Source of the DNA: Natrinema salaciae
Lineage (GTDB): Archaea; Halobacteriota; Halobacteria; Halobacteriales; Natrialbaceae
Direction of reading: 5' to 3'
DNA length: 64,000 nucleotides
Assembly: GCF_900110865.1 (NCBI RefSeq)
Contig: NZ_FOFD01000006.1
Span: 1-64,000 of the forward strand
The notes under the pieces were generated by a model. The model ran no database searches, had not been told where the DNA came from, and saw only the letters and a list, made by a program, of their open reading frames with translations. Shown one piece after another: positions 34,137-43,076 of this stretch. Made by a program: the position numbers and the translations under genes. Position 1 is the first letter of the stretch, and every line of letters starts with the position of its first letter.

Positions 34137-34523
34137 CTACTCGAACGCATCCACTGCCGACGGGCGCGCCCTCCGGATGACATCCATCGCAGCCCATCCT
34201 TCCGGTGTCACTGGTTCATCAGCCGCTTCGTACATGTCGTACAGGATGCCGATCTGATCGTACATCCCTATCTCCTTCAGCACGTCCACTCCTCGAGACG
34301 TAACCGCGTAGTACTGTTTGGGCACATCTTGCGAAACGGGTTTGTCGGCCTCGATCGTCGTTATCAGTGGCTCATCGCCTGCGGCCAATCGGTCGAGCCG
34401 GTCGCGTACTGTCTTGACAGCCTCGCTGCGGAGTGCGGCCAGTTCTACTGCACTCCGGGTTGCGGTTTCGGTAGAGAGAATCTGCTGCATCAACAGCACA
34501 TCGTCCCGGTCAATATCGGCCAT
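34137..34523 (-). CDS. Winged-helix transcriptional regulator
   Basis: 128 aa. The N-terminal part is a winged helix-turn-helix: DVLLMQQILSTETATRS, a recognition-type helix ALRSEAVKTVRDRLDRLA, and the wing with QYYAVTSRGVDVLKEIGMYD. The remainder (YEAADEPVTPEGWAAMDVI) is helical. Probably a regulator of the neighbouring minus-strand genes. The ATG at 34523 is preferred; a start at 34532 adds three residues. Confidence 0.65.
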   Translation of the reverse strand: MADIDRDDVLLMQQILSTETATRSAVELAALRSEAVKTVRDRLDRLAAGDEPLITTIEADKPVSQDVPKQYYAVTSRGVDVLKEIGMYDQIGILYDMYEAADEPVTPEGWAAMDVIRRARPSAVDAFE

Positions 34524-34583
34524 ATTGTACACATACAGGAGCCAACGCTGTCAATTTAATCCCGAGGGCATTAACGCCGAGAA

Positions 34584-35135
34584 TTAGTCGTCGGGATTAC
34601 TGTCGAGCCACTCTCGAGCCTCTTGGCTCACGCGACGCGGCCGGTCGCACATCTCGGACAGCACAGGCATACTGGGGCCACGGGCCATAATCCACCACTG
34701 GCCGTCGTCCGTGGAGACGATCTTGATCCGTGTCTCGTCACGCTCAGCGAATATAGCGGACGTATCGTGGTTCGTCTTGCCGCGTGTCACGCCGAAGCCT
34801 CGGTCGTGCAGCATCTCGATGCAGTCCTCGATACTGGAGGGGAGATCGTCTTCCCTGCAAGCGTATTCGAGATACTTACTCGCAATCCGTGTAGCGGCGC
34901 GGGGATTTTCGAAGCACGACGAACTTCCGCGTCCGTTATCGGCGACGTAGCCTCCCGCAGTCTCATAGACGGACACACCGGTATGGATGTCGTACAAGTA
35001 GTCTCCTGTTTCCTGCCGCCCTGCTTCGATTTCGCGCCCTGATTTCTTCCATTCTTCTGCGAACTCACGGATAGCCTCGGATTCGATTGCGTCGATGTCG
35101 CACGTCTCGACGCGGCGGGGATGGTTGGCGGACAT
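34584..35135 (-). CDS. Unknown protein of the small-gene cluster
   Basis: 183 aa from the ATG at 35135 (a GTG at 35168 would add 11). It has a helical N-terminus (SEAIREFAEEWKKSGREIE), a central DIHTGVSVYETAGGYVADNG and a C-terminal RIKIVSTDDGQWWIMARGP, ending in helix QEAREWLDS. The alternating helix/beta pattern repeats, but no family is recognised. No membrane segment. It lies 60 nt upstream of the regulator on the same strand. Confidence 0.55.
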   Translation of the reverse strand: MSANHPRRVETCDIDAIESEAIREFAEEWKKSGREIEAGRQETGDYLYDIHTGVSVYETAGGYVADNGRGSSSCFENPRAATRIASKYLEYACREDDLPSSIEDCIEMLHDRGFGVTRGKTNHDTSAIFAERDETRIKIVSTDDGQWWIMARGPSMPVLSEMCDRPRRVSQEAREWLDSNPDD

Positions 35136-35237
35136 GTCGTTGCTATCGCGCAGGTTCTCGTTGGTCACTGCATTCTAACTGGAATGGAGACCACCGCGGA
35201 TAAATGTAGCAGCGGAACGCGTCTTAGCAGAGAAGAA

Positions 35238-35681
35238 TTAGCTAAGATGTCGCTCGAGTATATCGCCGCTCGCCTCGGTAGTTTCCTCCCAGCTCACGAT
35301 TTCGTGGATGGCGTCTAGGACATCTGACCTCCTACCAACGTACACGCAGCTCCCGCGGTATCCCACCGGATAGCCGACATCCACTGCCGCGCTGTCCTCG
35401 CGTAGATGTACGCGCAGCAGGACATCGCCATCATCCTGCTCAGGATCGACTGTGATCTTACCGCTGGGCGGGAACTCTGTCTCCCAGACGAAGTTAGCCA
35501 CGGCCAGATCTCCGGACTCGTAGCCGTGCTTCGACACTTCTTCAAAGGCGTTTTCAATGCGTTCCTCGATGTCGCTGATCGTCGTGTGGTGCGTTCGGTC
35601 GTCAACAAAGCCGTTCAGCAGCTCTTCCTTGTCCTGTGACACTGCAATAGCGATTCGAGGGACGAGATTGGATAAGCTCAC
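35238..35681 (-). CDS. Unknown protein of the small-gene cluster
   Basis: 147 aa with a GTG start at 35681. Helical N-terminus (IEERIENAFEEVSKHGYE), then beta-rich LAVANFVWETEFPPSGKITV, DVLLRVHLREDSAAVDVGYP and CVYVGRRSDVLDAIHEIVSW. The family is not recognised. Same strand as its neighbours; spacing of 39 nt to the next upstream gene suggests one transcript. Confidence 0.55.
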   Translation of the reverse strand: MSLSNLVPRIAIAVSQDKEELLNGFVDDRTHHTTISDIEERIENAFEEVSKHGYESGDLAVANFVWETEFPPSGKITVDPEQDDGDVLLRVHLREDSAAVDVGYPVGYRGSCVYVGRRSDVLDAIHEIVSWEETTEASGDILERHLS

Positions 35682-35720
35682 TGTCCGAGGGGGGTGTGAG
35701 AAATAGCGAACGTAGTGGGG

Positions 35721-36023
35721 TTAGTCTGCTGTCGTTGTAGGAGATGCCGCCCCGACCCCCTCGTCAGGACGCGCAGATTCTACGTACTCGCTGAGCGTCG
35801 TCTGTGCGACGGGTACGCAGACCTCCACGATGCGCTCGTCCAGCTCCTTACGAGCGTAATCGATGACGTGATCGGTGTACTGGTATCGTGGCTGTTCCAG
35901 CACCCACGCTTCGCCCGCACGTCTCAACGCGTATTCGAACGGAACGTCGTCGAACTGTCGCGGGTACGTTTCCACGATAGCCACCTCGCCATTGACTCGG
36001 AGACACGTTCGCTCGTACGTCAT
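35721..36023 (-). CDS. Unknown small protein
   Basis: 100 aa, unrecognised: TYERTCLRVNGEVAIVETYP, YALRRAGEAWVLEQPRYQYT and HVIDYARKELDERIVEVCVP, then a Pro/Thr/Ala tail. Its start codon overlaps the stop of the upstream gene (ATGA at 36020-36023), so the two are translationally coupled. Confidence 0.55.
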   Translation of the reverse strand: MTYERTCLRVNGEVAIVETYPRQFDDVPFEYALRRAGEAWVLEQPRYQYTDHVIDYARKELDERIVEVCVPVAQTTLSEYVESARPDEGVGAASPTTTAD

Positions 36024-36409
36024 CCTCCTTCACCCGCCTCTTGGACGGCCAGCGCGTGGCTGTACCAGTCGTTCGCTGCTCCAATATAGATCTCGTGAAA
36101 GGCCTGCGTCGCATCACGGACGTTGCTCGGCGAGGTGCTCATCCAGTCGACCTCTATTTCATCGACGAGGTCTCCAGCCGGATCGCGGATCGCCACCCAG
36201 TGGTCTTCGTCTTCGCCGTCAACGAACGTAGTCCCGGCACGGAGCGTAAACCGGCTGCGCGGCCCACCGATCCGCATCAGTAGCGAAAACTCAAGTTGCT
36301 CATCTTCGACTTCCCGCGGACGTATGCGATAGTCCTCGACGTAGGCGTCGTCGTCGAAGTCGTCGAACGTCCGGAGCCTGTTCGTGTTTGTCGGATGTTT
36401 CTCGGTCAT
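36020..36409 (-). CDS. Unknown protein, coupled to the next gene
   Basis: 129 aa, unrecognised. Acidic N-terminus (FDDFDDDAYVEDYRIRPRE), a beta-rich centre (LEFSLLMRIGGPRSRFTLRA, DHWVAIRDPAGDLVDEIEVD) and a C-terminal helix with AFHEIYIGAANDWYSHALA. The stop overlaps the following start by four bases. Start at the ATG at 36409. Confidence 0.55.
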   Translation of the reverse strand: MTEKHPTNTNRLRTFDDFDDDAYVEDYRIRPREVEDEQLEFSLLMRIGGPRSRFTLRAGTTFVDGEDEDHWVAIRDPAGDLVDEIEVDWMSTSPSNVRDATQAFHEIYIGAANDWYSHALAVQEAGEGG

Positions 36410-36483
36410 AGTCTGGAGTCGGATCGTAGCTGTCTGGCGTACGTGTCGCGCCTGAATCACCTCTGTAGCGTCGTTCTCGTCTG

Positions 36484-36531
36484 AAGCTCGTCGGGGGAGT
36501 CGAACCCCCGAGATGGCCGCCGGGTCGGCCG
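36484..36531 (-). repeat. tRNA-like 3' fragment
   Basis: On the minus strand a perfect T-arm (GGGGG-TTCGACT-CCCCC) is followed by GACGAGC, and preceded by an anticodon-stem-like hairpin GGCCG/CGGCC with a 6-nt loop. No D-arm or matching 5' acceptor is present. It is probably a fragment of a tRNA gene carried or left by an integration event; the amino acid cannot be assigned. Confidence 0.45.
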
Positions 36532-36540
36532 CGAGTGAGA

Positions 36541-36813
36541 TCAGATGGTGTAGACGGAGTACTTCTGTATCTCCTCGTTACTCATCGTCCAACCCGAATC
36601 GCCGTCGCCCATTCGCCAGCCGATGTGCGGCTTCAGTTGGATGATGATCTCGCCATCACACGCGTGATGGTGGACTTCGACGCAGTTGTTCGTCATACCG
36701 ATCACCTCGTCAGCATCCGAGACGATGTTCCGTCGGCCTTCGTCGCCGCGCCGGAGCTGCTTTGCAATCTCTTCTATCGGTGGGGCATCCGGGTTCGTGT
36801 CGTAGTCAGTCAT
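36541..36813 (-). CDS. Unknown small protein
   Basis: 90 aa from the ATG at 36813, which overlaps the stop of the upstream gene by 8 nt. Features: APPIEEIAKQLRRGDEGRRN helix, VIGMTNNCVEVHHHACDGEI with a Cys/His-rich stretch (C-x-E-V-H-H-H-x-C) and a C-terminal IQLKPHIGWRMGDGDSGW. The Cys/His run could bind a metal. No family recognised. Confidence 0.5.
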   Translation of the reverse strand: MTDYDTNPDAPPIEEIAKQLRRGDEGRRNIVSDADEVIGMTNNCVEVHHHACDGEIIIQLKPHIGWRMGDGDSGWTMSNEEIQKYSVYTI

Positions 36814-37258
36814 CGCTACCACCGCTCTCGCGAGCGAGTTCTTCCCGCATCAGCTCGGTGGCTTCACCATCCAGCTGCACTTCGATGTATGACTTCTCGA
36901 GCACCGGTGCGAAGCTCGTGAGGACGGCGCGCACGTCGCCGACATATGTCACATATTCGTCCGTTGGGCCGACCGTCCGCTGCTGGATTACTGCACTCTC
37001 TCGCAGCAGATGGATCCCGATGGTGAGGTAGGGCTCGTTGCTCCCCGTCGCCGGGATAGAAGCCGACAGACGTGACCCTCGAGCCCTATCAAGGAGTTCG
37101 GCGAATGCTTCGTACTCCGGGTCGCCCCACTCGTACTCGTTCGCAGGCTCGAGGCGGAATCGGATTTCGTCGTGGATTTGCTGGGCGGCCTCTACAGCGT
37201 CGAGACCAGCTAGTTCGTTCTCGTGCTGTGCTTCCGGATTCTCGGTGTTGTCGCTCAT
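36806..37258 (-). CDS. Unknown protein, first gene of the small-gene cluster
   Basis: 150 aa, unrecognised. Helical N-terminus (LAGLDAVEAAQQIHDEIRFR), then SRLSASIPATGSNEPYLTIG and VRAVLTSFAPVLEKSYIEVQ, and an acidic end. It heads a series of short minus-strand genes that are close together or overlap down to 34137, with AT-rich DNA upstream (37310-37350) as a likely promoter. Confidence 0.55.
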   Translation of the reverse strand: MSDNTENPEAQHENELAGLDAVEAAQQIHDEIRFRLEPANEYEWGDPEYEAFAELLDRARGSRLSASIPATGSNEPYLTIGIHLLRESAVIQQRTVGPTDEYVTYVGDVRAVLTSFAPVLEKSYIEVQLDGEATELMREELARESGGSDD

Positions 37259-37490
37259 AGTTTGTCACTTGTTTTGGCATCTTCACCTCCATCGGGACGG
37301 CATCTCCTTCTCACCAGTCTGTAGGGCAGAATGGCAATATAAATAGACGGTTTCAGGGGCTGTTTTCTCGGAGTACAGAGCCTATCGAAGTGGGTTAAGG
37401 GTTTTGTCCTGTCCGGCTGGTCGTGCAGAACATTCCTTGAGTGTCTCGTTATCCCTGATCTATAACAGATTCTGCTTATTCAATTCTCAT

Positions 37491-38297
37491 ATGGACATCT
37501 CCGAACTCGGTCAGGAATTCGATTTCGTAGATACAGTCACAGTAGAACGGAATGAGGAAGGACAAATCGCCCTCAAGATGCCCCAGAATCGTTACGACAA
37601 ATCCGACGAAATACCAGTTCATCAATACGGCTGGGGCCCATTCTGTAAGTTCTACGCTGATACCTTCCCCTACAAAGAAACGGCGGGCGTCTACATTTTC
37701 ACTGCAAATCACCAGATAGTGTACATCGGCGAAACCGTGAACATCCACAGTCGAATTCAAGCAGGATACTCGAATATCTCTCCCAAGAACTGTTTCGAGG
37801 GAGGACAGCAGACCAACTGCCGGATCAACAATGCAATCCTCGAAATCGTGCGTAACCGTGGGCAGGTCGCACTATGGGTAATGGAGGCCGAGGATAGAAA
37901 ACAGCGAGAAGCAGAGTTAATCGAGGAGTGTAATCCATCATGGAATTTCGAAGCGCTCTCAATCACAACTGCTAGGCGGAAGCAATCCACGCGTGTCGAT
38001 GATATAGCAGACCAACAGATAGCTACTCATAGAGAATCCTCAACAAGCCAGTCACAATCTACCAGTGGCAAGTATGCGCCGCTCTACGATCATCTCAAGA
38101 ATGCTGATTCGAATACGATTCACGTCTCTTTCGAGAAGATAGAAGACATTCTCGACGCTCCATTACCAACATCTGCTCGGGAGTACGAGGTTTGGTGGAA
38201 TCCTACTGGCCACTCCCATGCCGAAGGATGGGCAGAACTCGGATGGACGGCAGACCCAGATCTCGACCGTGAAATGGCTACTTTTGAGAAAATATGA
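37491..38297 (+). CDS. GIY-YIG nuclease domain protein
   Basis: 268 aa. A GIY-YIG core is at about 60-150: GVYIF (GIY, 66-70), VYIGET (YIG, 77-82), Arg88 in HSRIQ and the metal-binding Glu in ELIEECNPSWN (about 143). The C-terminal third (about 190-268) is a separate domain with HVSFEKIEDILDAPLPTSAR and WWNPTGHSHAEGW, which resembles DNA-recognition modules attached to nucleases. The ATG at 37491 is used. Lower GC than the core. Probably part of a mobile or restriction function. Confidence 0.75.
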   Translation: MDISELGQEFDFVDTVTVERNEEGQIALKMPQNRYDKSDEIPVHQYGWGPFCKFYADTFPYKETAGVYIFTANHQIVYIGETVNIHSRIQAGYSNISPKNCFEGGQQTNCRINNAILEIVRNRGQVALWVMEAEDRKQREAELIEECNPSWNFEALSITTARRKQSTRVDDIADQQIATHRESSTSQSQSTSGKYAPLYDHLKNADSNTIHVSFEKIEDILDAPLPTSAREYEVWWNPTGHSHAEGWAELGWTADPDLDREMATFEKI

Positions 38298-38444
38298 TAA
38301 CTATACACGAATATCAAGCAGGCTGGGCCAGAACCGGATGGTTTTCGCCCGAGAGGCTTTCACGTGGGCGAAAAATCCCAGTCTTTATATCAGTTCCCTC
38401 GGTGGGCAGCCGGCAGCCACAACACCACTCAGAACCAGCCAAAC

Positions 38445-39173
38445 ATGCGATACCCGACCACAATCTACGCACGCGTCTCTACCCCCGAACAGGACATCGC
38501 CCAGCAGAAGGAGAAATTGTGGAACCACGCCATCGACGAACTCGAGATCGAGCCCTCGAACATCGACGTGCTCGAAGACGAGGCCACCGGCAGCAACACA
38601 GACCGCGACGGCTACCAAGAGATGATGCGTCGCGTGTGTGAAGGAGAGACCGAACGCGTCATCGTCCGATCGATTACTCGCCTCGGGCGCAATATGCGTG
38701 ATCTCAACGACGCCGTCCACGTGATCGTCGAGGACAACGGGTGCGGACTCGTCGTCGTCAACGACGGCCTCCACATCGAACCAGAGACAGAGGAACTCAA
38801 CCTCGAGCAGAAGGCTATCCTCTATGGCCTCTCCTTCGCAGCCGACATCGAACACGAGATGATCAAGCAGCGAACCATCGACGGTCTCCGCGCTGCCGAA
38901 GAAGCCGGGAAGCGCATCGGTCGACCGATCTACGGTTTCACCTCTGAAGATGGGAACCTCCGGCCAGACGACGAGGAGTACGAGCAGGCTGTACAGGCAA
39001 TCGTGGCCAAGGAGGAGCTCGGCTGGTCAGACCGCCGTATCCAACGGCAGATCGGCGTGCCGCGACGAACAGTCCCTCGAGTTGTCGAACGACGCGGCAT
39101 CTACCTTGGAGACCGAGGCGATGACGACCTTGCCGAGCAGGCACGTGATGATCTGGAGGCGATTGGCCAGTAA
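38445..39173 (+). CDS. Serine recombinase (resolvase/invertase family)
   Basis: 242 aa. The catalytic domain starts at once: YARVSTPEQD with the nucleophile Ser12, then RVIVRSITRLGRNMRDL with conserved Arg residues and the long helix AADIEHEMIKQRTIDGLRAA. The C-terminus has a helix-turn-helix, KEELGWSDRRIQRQIGVPRR, for site recognition. Such enzymes cut and rejoin DNA through a phosphoserine link. Located between the GIY-YIG gene and the histone-fold cluster, it may have mobilised part of the island. No inverted target pair was identified. Confidence 0.9.
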   Translation: MRYPTTIYARVSTPEQDIAQQKEKLWNHAIDELEIEPSNIDVLEDEATGSNTDRDGYQEMMRRVCEGETERVIVRSITRLGRNMRDLNDAVHVIVEDNGCGLVVVNDGLHIEPETEELNLEQKAILYGLSFAADIEHEMIKQRTIDGLRAAEEAGKRIGRPIYGFTSEDGNLRPDDEEYEQAVQAIVAKEELGWSDRRIQRQIGVPRRTVPRVVERRGIYLGDRGDDDLAEQARDDLEAIGQ

Positions 39174-39331
39174 TCTCGGTATCTGGCCACCCTCCGAGAG
39201 GTTGCTCATTCAACGCGTGTCCGCGAACTCCGTTTTGAACCCCGGTTGCCGATCCCGAACGAGACCGATCAGGAAGACGAACCTTCCCAACTGTAGAAAG
39301 GCCTATTTGACACCAATGACAGGTAGGAGTC

Positions 39332-39715
39332 ATGGCAGTTGAGGGAGAGGACTCCGAACAAGCAGAAACAGAAGAAAACGATACCGAAGACATTGCACCC
39401 CCGGTCAAACCAACCTCGCTGAAGCGATTCGTCAAACAGCACTCCGATATGAACGCCGGCGGTGATGCAATCGACGAACTGCAACACCATCTCGAATTCG
39501 TCGCTGAGAGAATCTGGCTCGAAGCCAGCAAGCACGCCGAAGACGACGGTCGCAAGACAGTGAAAGAGCGTGACGTGCAACACGCCATAGACCAGTTCAC
39601 GGAGCCTCACGATCTGATCAAGAAGACCACGGAGCAACTGGACTGGATGAAACGCAATCTCGACAGGCAGGTTGAACAGTCCATCGTGTACGCCGAAGAC
39701 AGATATGACGACTGA
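39332..39715 (+). CDS. Histone-fold protein with C-terminal helical extension
   Basis: 127 aa. Residues 28-89 fit a single histone fold: helix 1 SLKRFVKQHS, loop, long helix 2 DELQHHLEFVAERIWLEASK, the loop-2 motif GRKTV and helix 3 KERDVQHAIDQF. The match to archaeal histones is strongest at GRKTVKERDVQHAI. Unlike the usual haloarchaeal histone, which is a tandem doublet, this has one fold, an acidic tail in front and a coiled-coil-like extension (LIKKTTEQLDWMKRNLDRQV). The stop overlaps the next gene by 11 nt, so it is probably a subunit or regulator of that system. Confidence 0.75.
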   Translation: MAVEGEDSEQAETEENDTEDIAPPVKPTSLKRFVKQHSDMNAGGDAIDELQHHLEFVAERIWLEASKHAEDDGRKTVKERDVQHAIDQFTEPHDLIKKTTEQLDWMKRNLDRQVEQSIVYAEDRYDD

Positions 39716-41195
39716 CCAATTCCTCTTCAGGGACGGATACTCCATTCCAGAGAAAATCCGCCGAATCCCAACCGGGAGAATCACAGCGGAAACACCAGAG
39801 ATTGACTCTCGACTGCAAGACCTCTCACTGTCAGAGAGCGAGGTCAGTCGGATGGGGAAGAACGACTTCTTCGACGAGACCGAGGATCAACTCACCACTC
39901 CGGCCTACAGGAACTTCGTCTCCAAACTCTTCGACAAGTACGGCGAGGAGGGCGACAAGTTCAATATGCAGCTCTTCGTCGCCGAGGAATCCCTTTCCCA
40001 CGAACATCTCGAACGCCGCGTCAATCAATACAACGAGGAACGGATTGACCGCGACTTCGACTCACTCGTAGAACCCATCGTCCTCACCAATCACGAGGAG
40101 AACTCCGACTCCATAGACCTACAGTTCCGAACAACGGCCCACCTCGAGGACATCAACCCTGACGACAAGATACCGATCCAGATCATCGAGACCGAGTCCG
40201 GCGACACCGTGAAACGGTACGGCTCCGACTATCACATCAAGGCCCCCGCCCGCTACCGAGTTGAGACCCGGGTCTATACAGAAACCGGACTCACCGCGGT
40301 GTCGAACTACTCCAAGATCAAGGACGGGTTGAAGACCGACATAGCAAAGACCGTCACCGAGATGGCGCGGAGTAGGGTGCAGACCGGAATCGGAAACACC
40401 AGCCGTCTGGAAATGAACGAGACGGAGCTCCTACTCCTCCTGCAGGAGATGGAGGGCGACATCTCAGGGCTCGGTTACACTCTCGAGATCGCCGGAGTGG
40501 ACACGGCGGACTTCACCGGACAACGGGACGAGGACATGGTTGATACCGATGTCATCCGCGCCGCCGACGAGGCTGGCCAGATCAGGAAGATCAAATACTA
40601 CGTCGATCACCCCGGCGCAGACCCGGATGACGAGCGCGACGTGATGCTCCGAATCTTCGACGACGGCCACCTCACCACGTCCAAACCGGTACCCTCCGAT
40701 CTCCTCGACGTCATCGTCCTCCAGATAAACACCATTCGAGGGTACGACGGGTTCCTAACCCCACTGATCGAACTTATCTACTCCTACGTCGGCGCGAAGT
40801 TCCGCGGCAAGTCCTCGATGATGCGAAACTCCCACATCTCAAAGACCAACCTTGCATTCAACAATCTCATCGAGGAGTACTTCGAGAAGAATCAGACTCC
40901 GACAGAAGAGCTTCGCCTGTACAAGTCGATGATCGCCAACATCGGGATAAAGCTCTGCGACGAAGGCATTCCAAGAACCGCCGACATAGACGAGGTTTCC
41001 GAGGTGGACGACTTCTACGATCTTCAAGGCAAAATCGAGGAGTTCTTCCAAGACTACTCGCAACGGTCACTTGGAAAGACGAGCATCGATTACGATGAGC
41101 TGTCCAACCACCTAAACCACCTACTCCAACAAGACTGGGAGAGTCCAGTCGAGATCATCGAGTATGCGATAAACCTGTATGATCTTAACCGATGA
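39705..41195 (+). CDS. Unknown 496-aa protein of the histone-fold cluster
   Basis: No recognised family. Visible parts: HLERRVNQYNEERIDRDFDS, a long beta-rich centre (SDSIDLQFRTTAHLEDI, KAPARYRVETRVYTETGLT, IRKIKYYVDHP), RDVMLRIFDDGHLTTSKPVP, and a helical C-terminus with HLNHLLQQDWESPVEIIEY. No membrane segment and no Walker or nuclease motif that I trust. It overlaps the histone-fold gene by 11 nt and the following gene by 17 nt, so the three form one coupled unit. The start is the ATG at 39705. Confidence 0.65.
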   Translation: MTTDQFLFRDGYSIPEKIRRIPTGRITAETPEIDSRLQDLSLSESEVSRMGKNDFFDETEDQLTTPAYRNFVSKLFDKYGEEGDKFNMQLFVAEESLSHEHLERRVNQYNEERIDRDFDSLVEPIVLTNHEENSDSIDLQFRTTAHLEDINPDDKIPIQIIETESGDTVKRYGSDYHIKAPARYRVETRVYTETGLTAVSNYSKIKDGLKTDIAKTVTEMARSRVQTGIGNTSRLEMNETELLLLLQEMEGDISGLGYTLEIAGVDTADFTGQRDEDMVDTDVIRAADEAGQIRKIKYYVDHPGADPDDERDVMLRIFDDGHLTTSKPVPSDLLDVIVLQINTIRGYDGFLTPLIELIYSYVGAKFRGKSSMMRNSHISKTNLAFNNLIEEYFEKNQTPTEELRLYKSMIANIGIKLCDEGIPRTADIDEVSEVDDFYDLQGKIEEFFQDYSQRSLGKTSIDYDELSNHLNHLLQQDWESPVEIIEYAINLYDLNR

Positions 41196-42378
41196 AGCCG
41201 ATGTGCTAGAGGAAGCCTTCTTTCGGGCCGACGTTAGCGACGTCACTGCTCTTGAATTTCGGGAGCAAGACCTGATGGACTACGCCGACTTCCTCCACAT
41301 AGAGCGGGACATCATCCCCGACATCCGCCCGTACTTCTCCATCTCTGAAGATCAGCGGTGCGAGAAGCACGGTATCGCGACTTCCTCGTGCGGCTGCGGC
41401 GAGTCAAGGCAGGTTCTGGCTTCGGTCTACCGACTTGACCCCGATTCCCTCGTTGAGGACTGGGTTGACGCGGTGCGCGACAGGGGCATCTTCGACTCCG
41501 TCGAACTGGAGCAGATCGACTCCACGAGATACGTCCTGAATGCGTGGCTGGATCGAATCCAGATCTCCTTTCATTGCTTCTTCGACAAAGACGAGATGGA
41601 GAGACACGATTTCGAACCGCAGGCGATGGAGTTCGGCGTCTCGTTCTTCGGCGATCAACAGGTAGTTGAACGGGAACACCGCTACTCGTGGCGTGAGTTC
41701 CTCAATGACGATTTCGAGGACAACATCACGACGGACGTCAAACACCTGAAAGAGGCCATCGGATCCGATTTTTACGAATACACACCGCTCGAGGACTTCC
41801 GTGACCGAGTGCGGCAGAGTCTACGCGACTACTTCGAGGACTCGGGGTACGAGGTGCGGCGCGAGGTGAGCGAGATCTGTCCGGTGGAAACTACGCAGTA
41901 CGGCATCGACACGGGGAAGACCGACTTCGTGGCTCACAGCGACGGATCGAAGTTCATCGTCTGTCACTGCGAGAAAACGCCGAGCTGGCATGTCCACCAC
42001 TTCTCGAACGGCCGCATCAAGTCCGCTGAGCAGACTCCGATCATCGAGGATATGACGGAGAAAATCGAGTCCAAGATCAACACGTATCAGGACATCAGGC
42101 TGAACAAGCAGACCGCCTCGAGGTTCGTAACCGTTCTCGCTACGTTCTTCTCCATCGGTTTTGTTGTCCTCCTGTTCGAGCGTCTCGGTCTGATCGCGTC
42201 TGTTCTGCAGGAACAGTTCCAACTCAGCGGCAACCTGCAGTTGATTGCGTTCGCCCTGCTCATCTTCAACGCCATCGCGGCTATCGCACTCGCCGCTGTT
42301 GTCACTCGCCCGTACATCCGCGACTTCCGTTTCAGTTGGAAGATCGAATCTTTCGAGGGCGCACCGGAACAGCGGTGA
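41179..42378 (+). CDS. Membrane-anchored protein with Cys/His cluster
   Basis: 399 aa, no recognised family. Near residue 56-75 is a metal-type cluster, RCEKHGIATSSCGCGES. The middle is acidic and mixed alpha/beta; KTDFVAHSDGSKFIVCHCEK (about 254-273) is a possible degenerate nuclease-like Asp...Glu-Lys strand pair, unproven. Two transmembrane helices follow at about 313-338 and 350-376 (FVTVLATFFSIGFVVLLFER; LIAFALLIFNAIAAIALAAV). The bulk is thus predicted to be cytoplasmic and tethered by its C-terminus. It overlaps the preceding gene by 17 nt. Confidence 0.65.
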   Translation: MILTDEADVLEEAFFRADVSDVTALEFREQDLMDYADFLHIERDIIPDIRPYFSISEDQRCEKHGIATSSCGCGESRQVLASVYRLDPDSLVEDWVDAVRDRGIFDSVELEQIDSTRYVLNAWLDRIQISFHCFFDKDEMERHDFEPQAMEFGVSFFGDQQVVEREHRYSWREFLNDDFEDNITTDVKHLKEAIGSDFYEYTPLEDFRDRVRQSLRDYFEDSGYEVRREVSEICPVETTQYGIDTGKTDFVAHSDGSKFIVCHCEKTPSWHVHHFSNGRIKSAEQTPIIEDMTEKIESKINTYQDIRLNKQTASRFVTVLATFFSIGFVVLLFERLGLIASVLQEQFQLSGNLQLIAFALLIFNAIAAIALAAVVTRPYIRDFRFSWKIESFEGAPEQR

Positions 42379-42575
42379 AGGACGGGAACTGAACGTGGTC
42401 ATCCGGCTACAACCTACAAGTTGAGCAGCCCCCTACCTCTACACGTGACCGACGAAGAGAACCTCGAACCCATCGACGGTCTTCTCGACGATCTCTGACC
42501 TCAGACGACGCATTCGGTGTCCCTGATCGCAGACACCCCGGAAACTCATTAGCTTTCGAGAAAGGACACACGTTA

Positions 42576-42923
42576 ATGGACAGGTACGAACTCGCCGCAC
42601 GAATACAGATGTGGATTGAGTATCGGAAGAGCAGACTGGCTTGGTGGTACGAGAACCAACTCATCCGATACCGCCCCGATCCCCTGTACTGGGTCTACAC
42701 GTCCATCGACAGAGAAGTGATCGTACTCACTTACGCCACGTTCGTGGTACTCATCCCAACGCTCCTCTCCTCCAACGGCCATATCCTACCTGCCGTCTTG
42801 ACGGCCCTCTTCGGCACGGGCGTAACAAGACTTCTCCGAATCGGACGGCGTAAACGACGCAAAGAGGATTTGATAGACAAAGTGAAAGAGGAACTCAAGA
42901 ACGAAGACTGGCGTCGATGCTGA
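42576..42923 (+). CDS. Small two-helix membrane protein
   Basis: 115 aa. A basic, aromatic N-terminus (WIEYRKSRLAWWYENQLIRY) is followed by two hydrophobic helices (VIVLTYATFVVLIPTLLSS; ILPAVLTALFGTGVTRLL) and a Lys/Arg-rich tail (RIGRRKRRKED). No family recognised. It is 197 nt downstream of the histone-fold operon on the same strand and may belong to it. Confidence 0.6.
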   Translation: MDRYELAARIQMWIEYRKSRLAWWYENQLIRYRPDPLYWVYTSIDREVIVLTYATFVVLIPTLLSSNGHILPAVLTALFGTGVTRLLRIGRRKRRKEDLIDKVKEELKNEDWRRC

Positions 42924-43076
42924 CGCCAAACACCCAGTTTGGTGCCGTCGAGGTGTTCCGCTCGCTGCTATACATTCTTGACGTGGGGTGCGGCGCGAAC
43001 GCCGGCAGAGTCAATCCGATTCCTACCATCTCGCCGAACAGAAGAACGAAGAGCCAGCCGCGAACATCGCCAACAT

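Noticed and set aside
42445-42498. A 17-codon GTG-started frame (MTDEENLEPIDGLLDDL)
   Set aside because: Too short to support, with no ribosome-binding context; it may be the remnant of a gene start.
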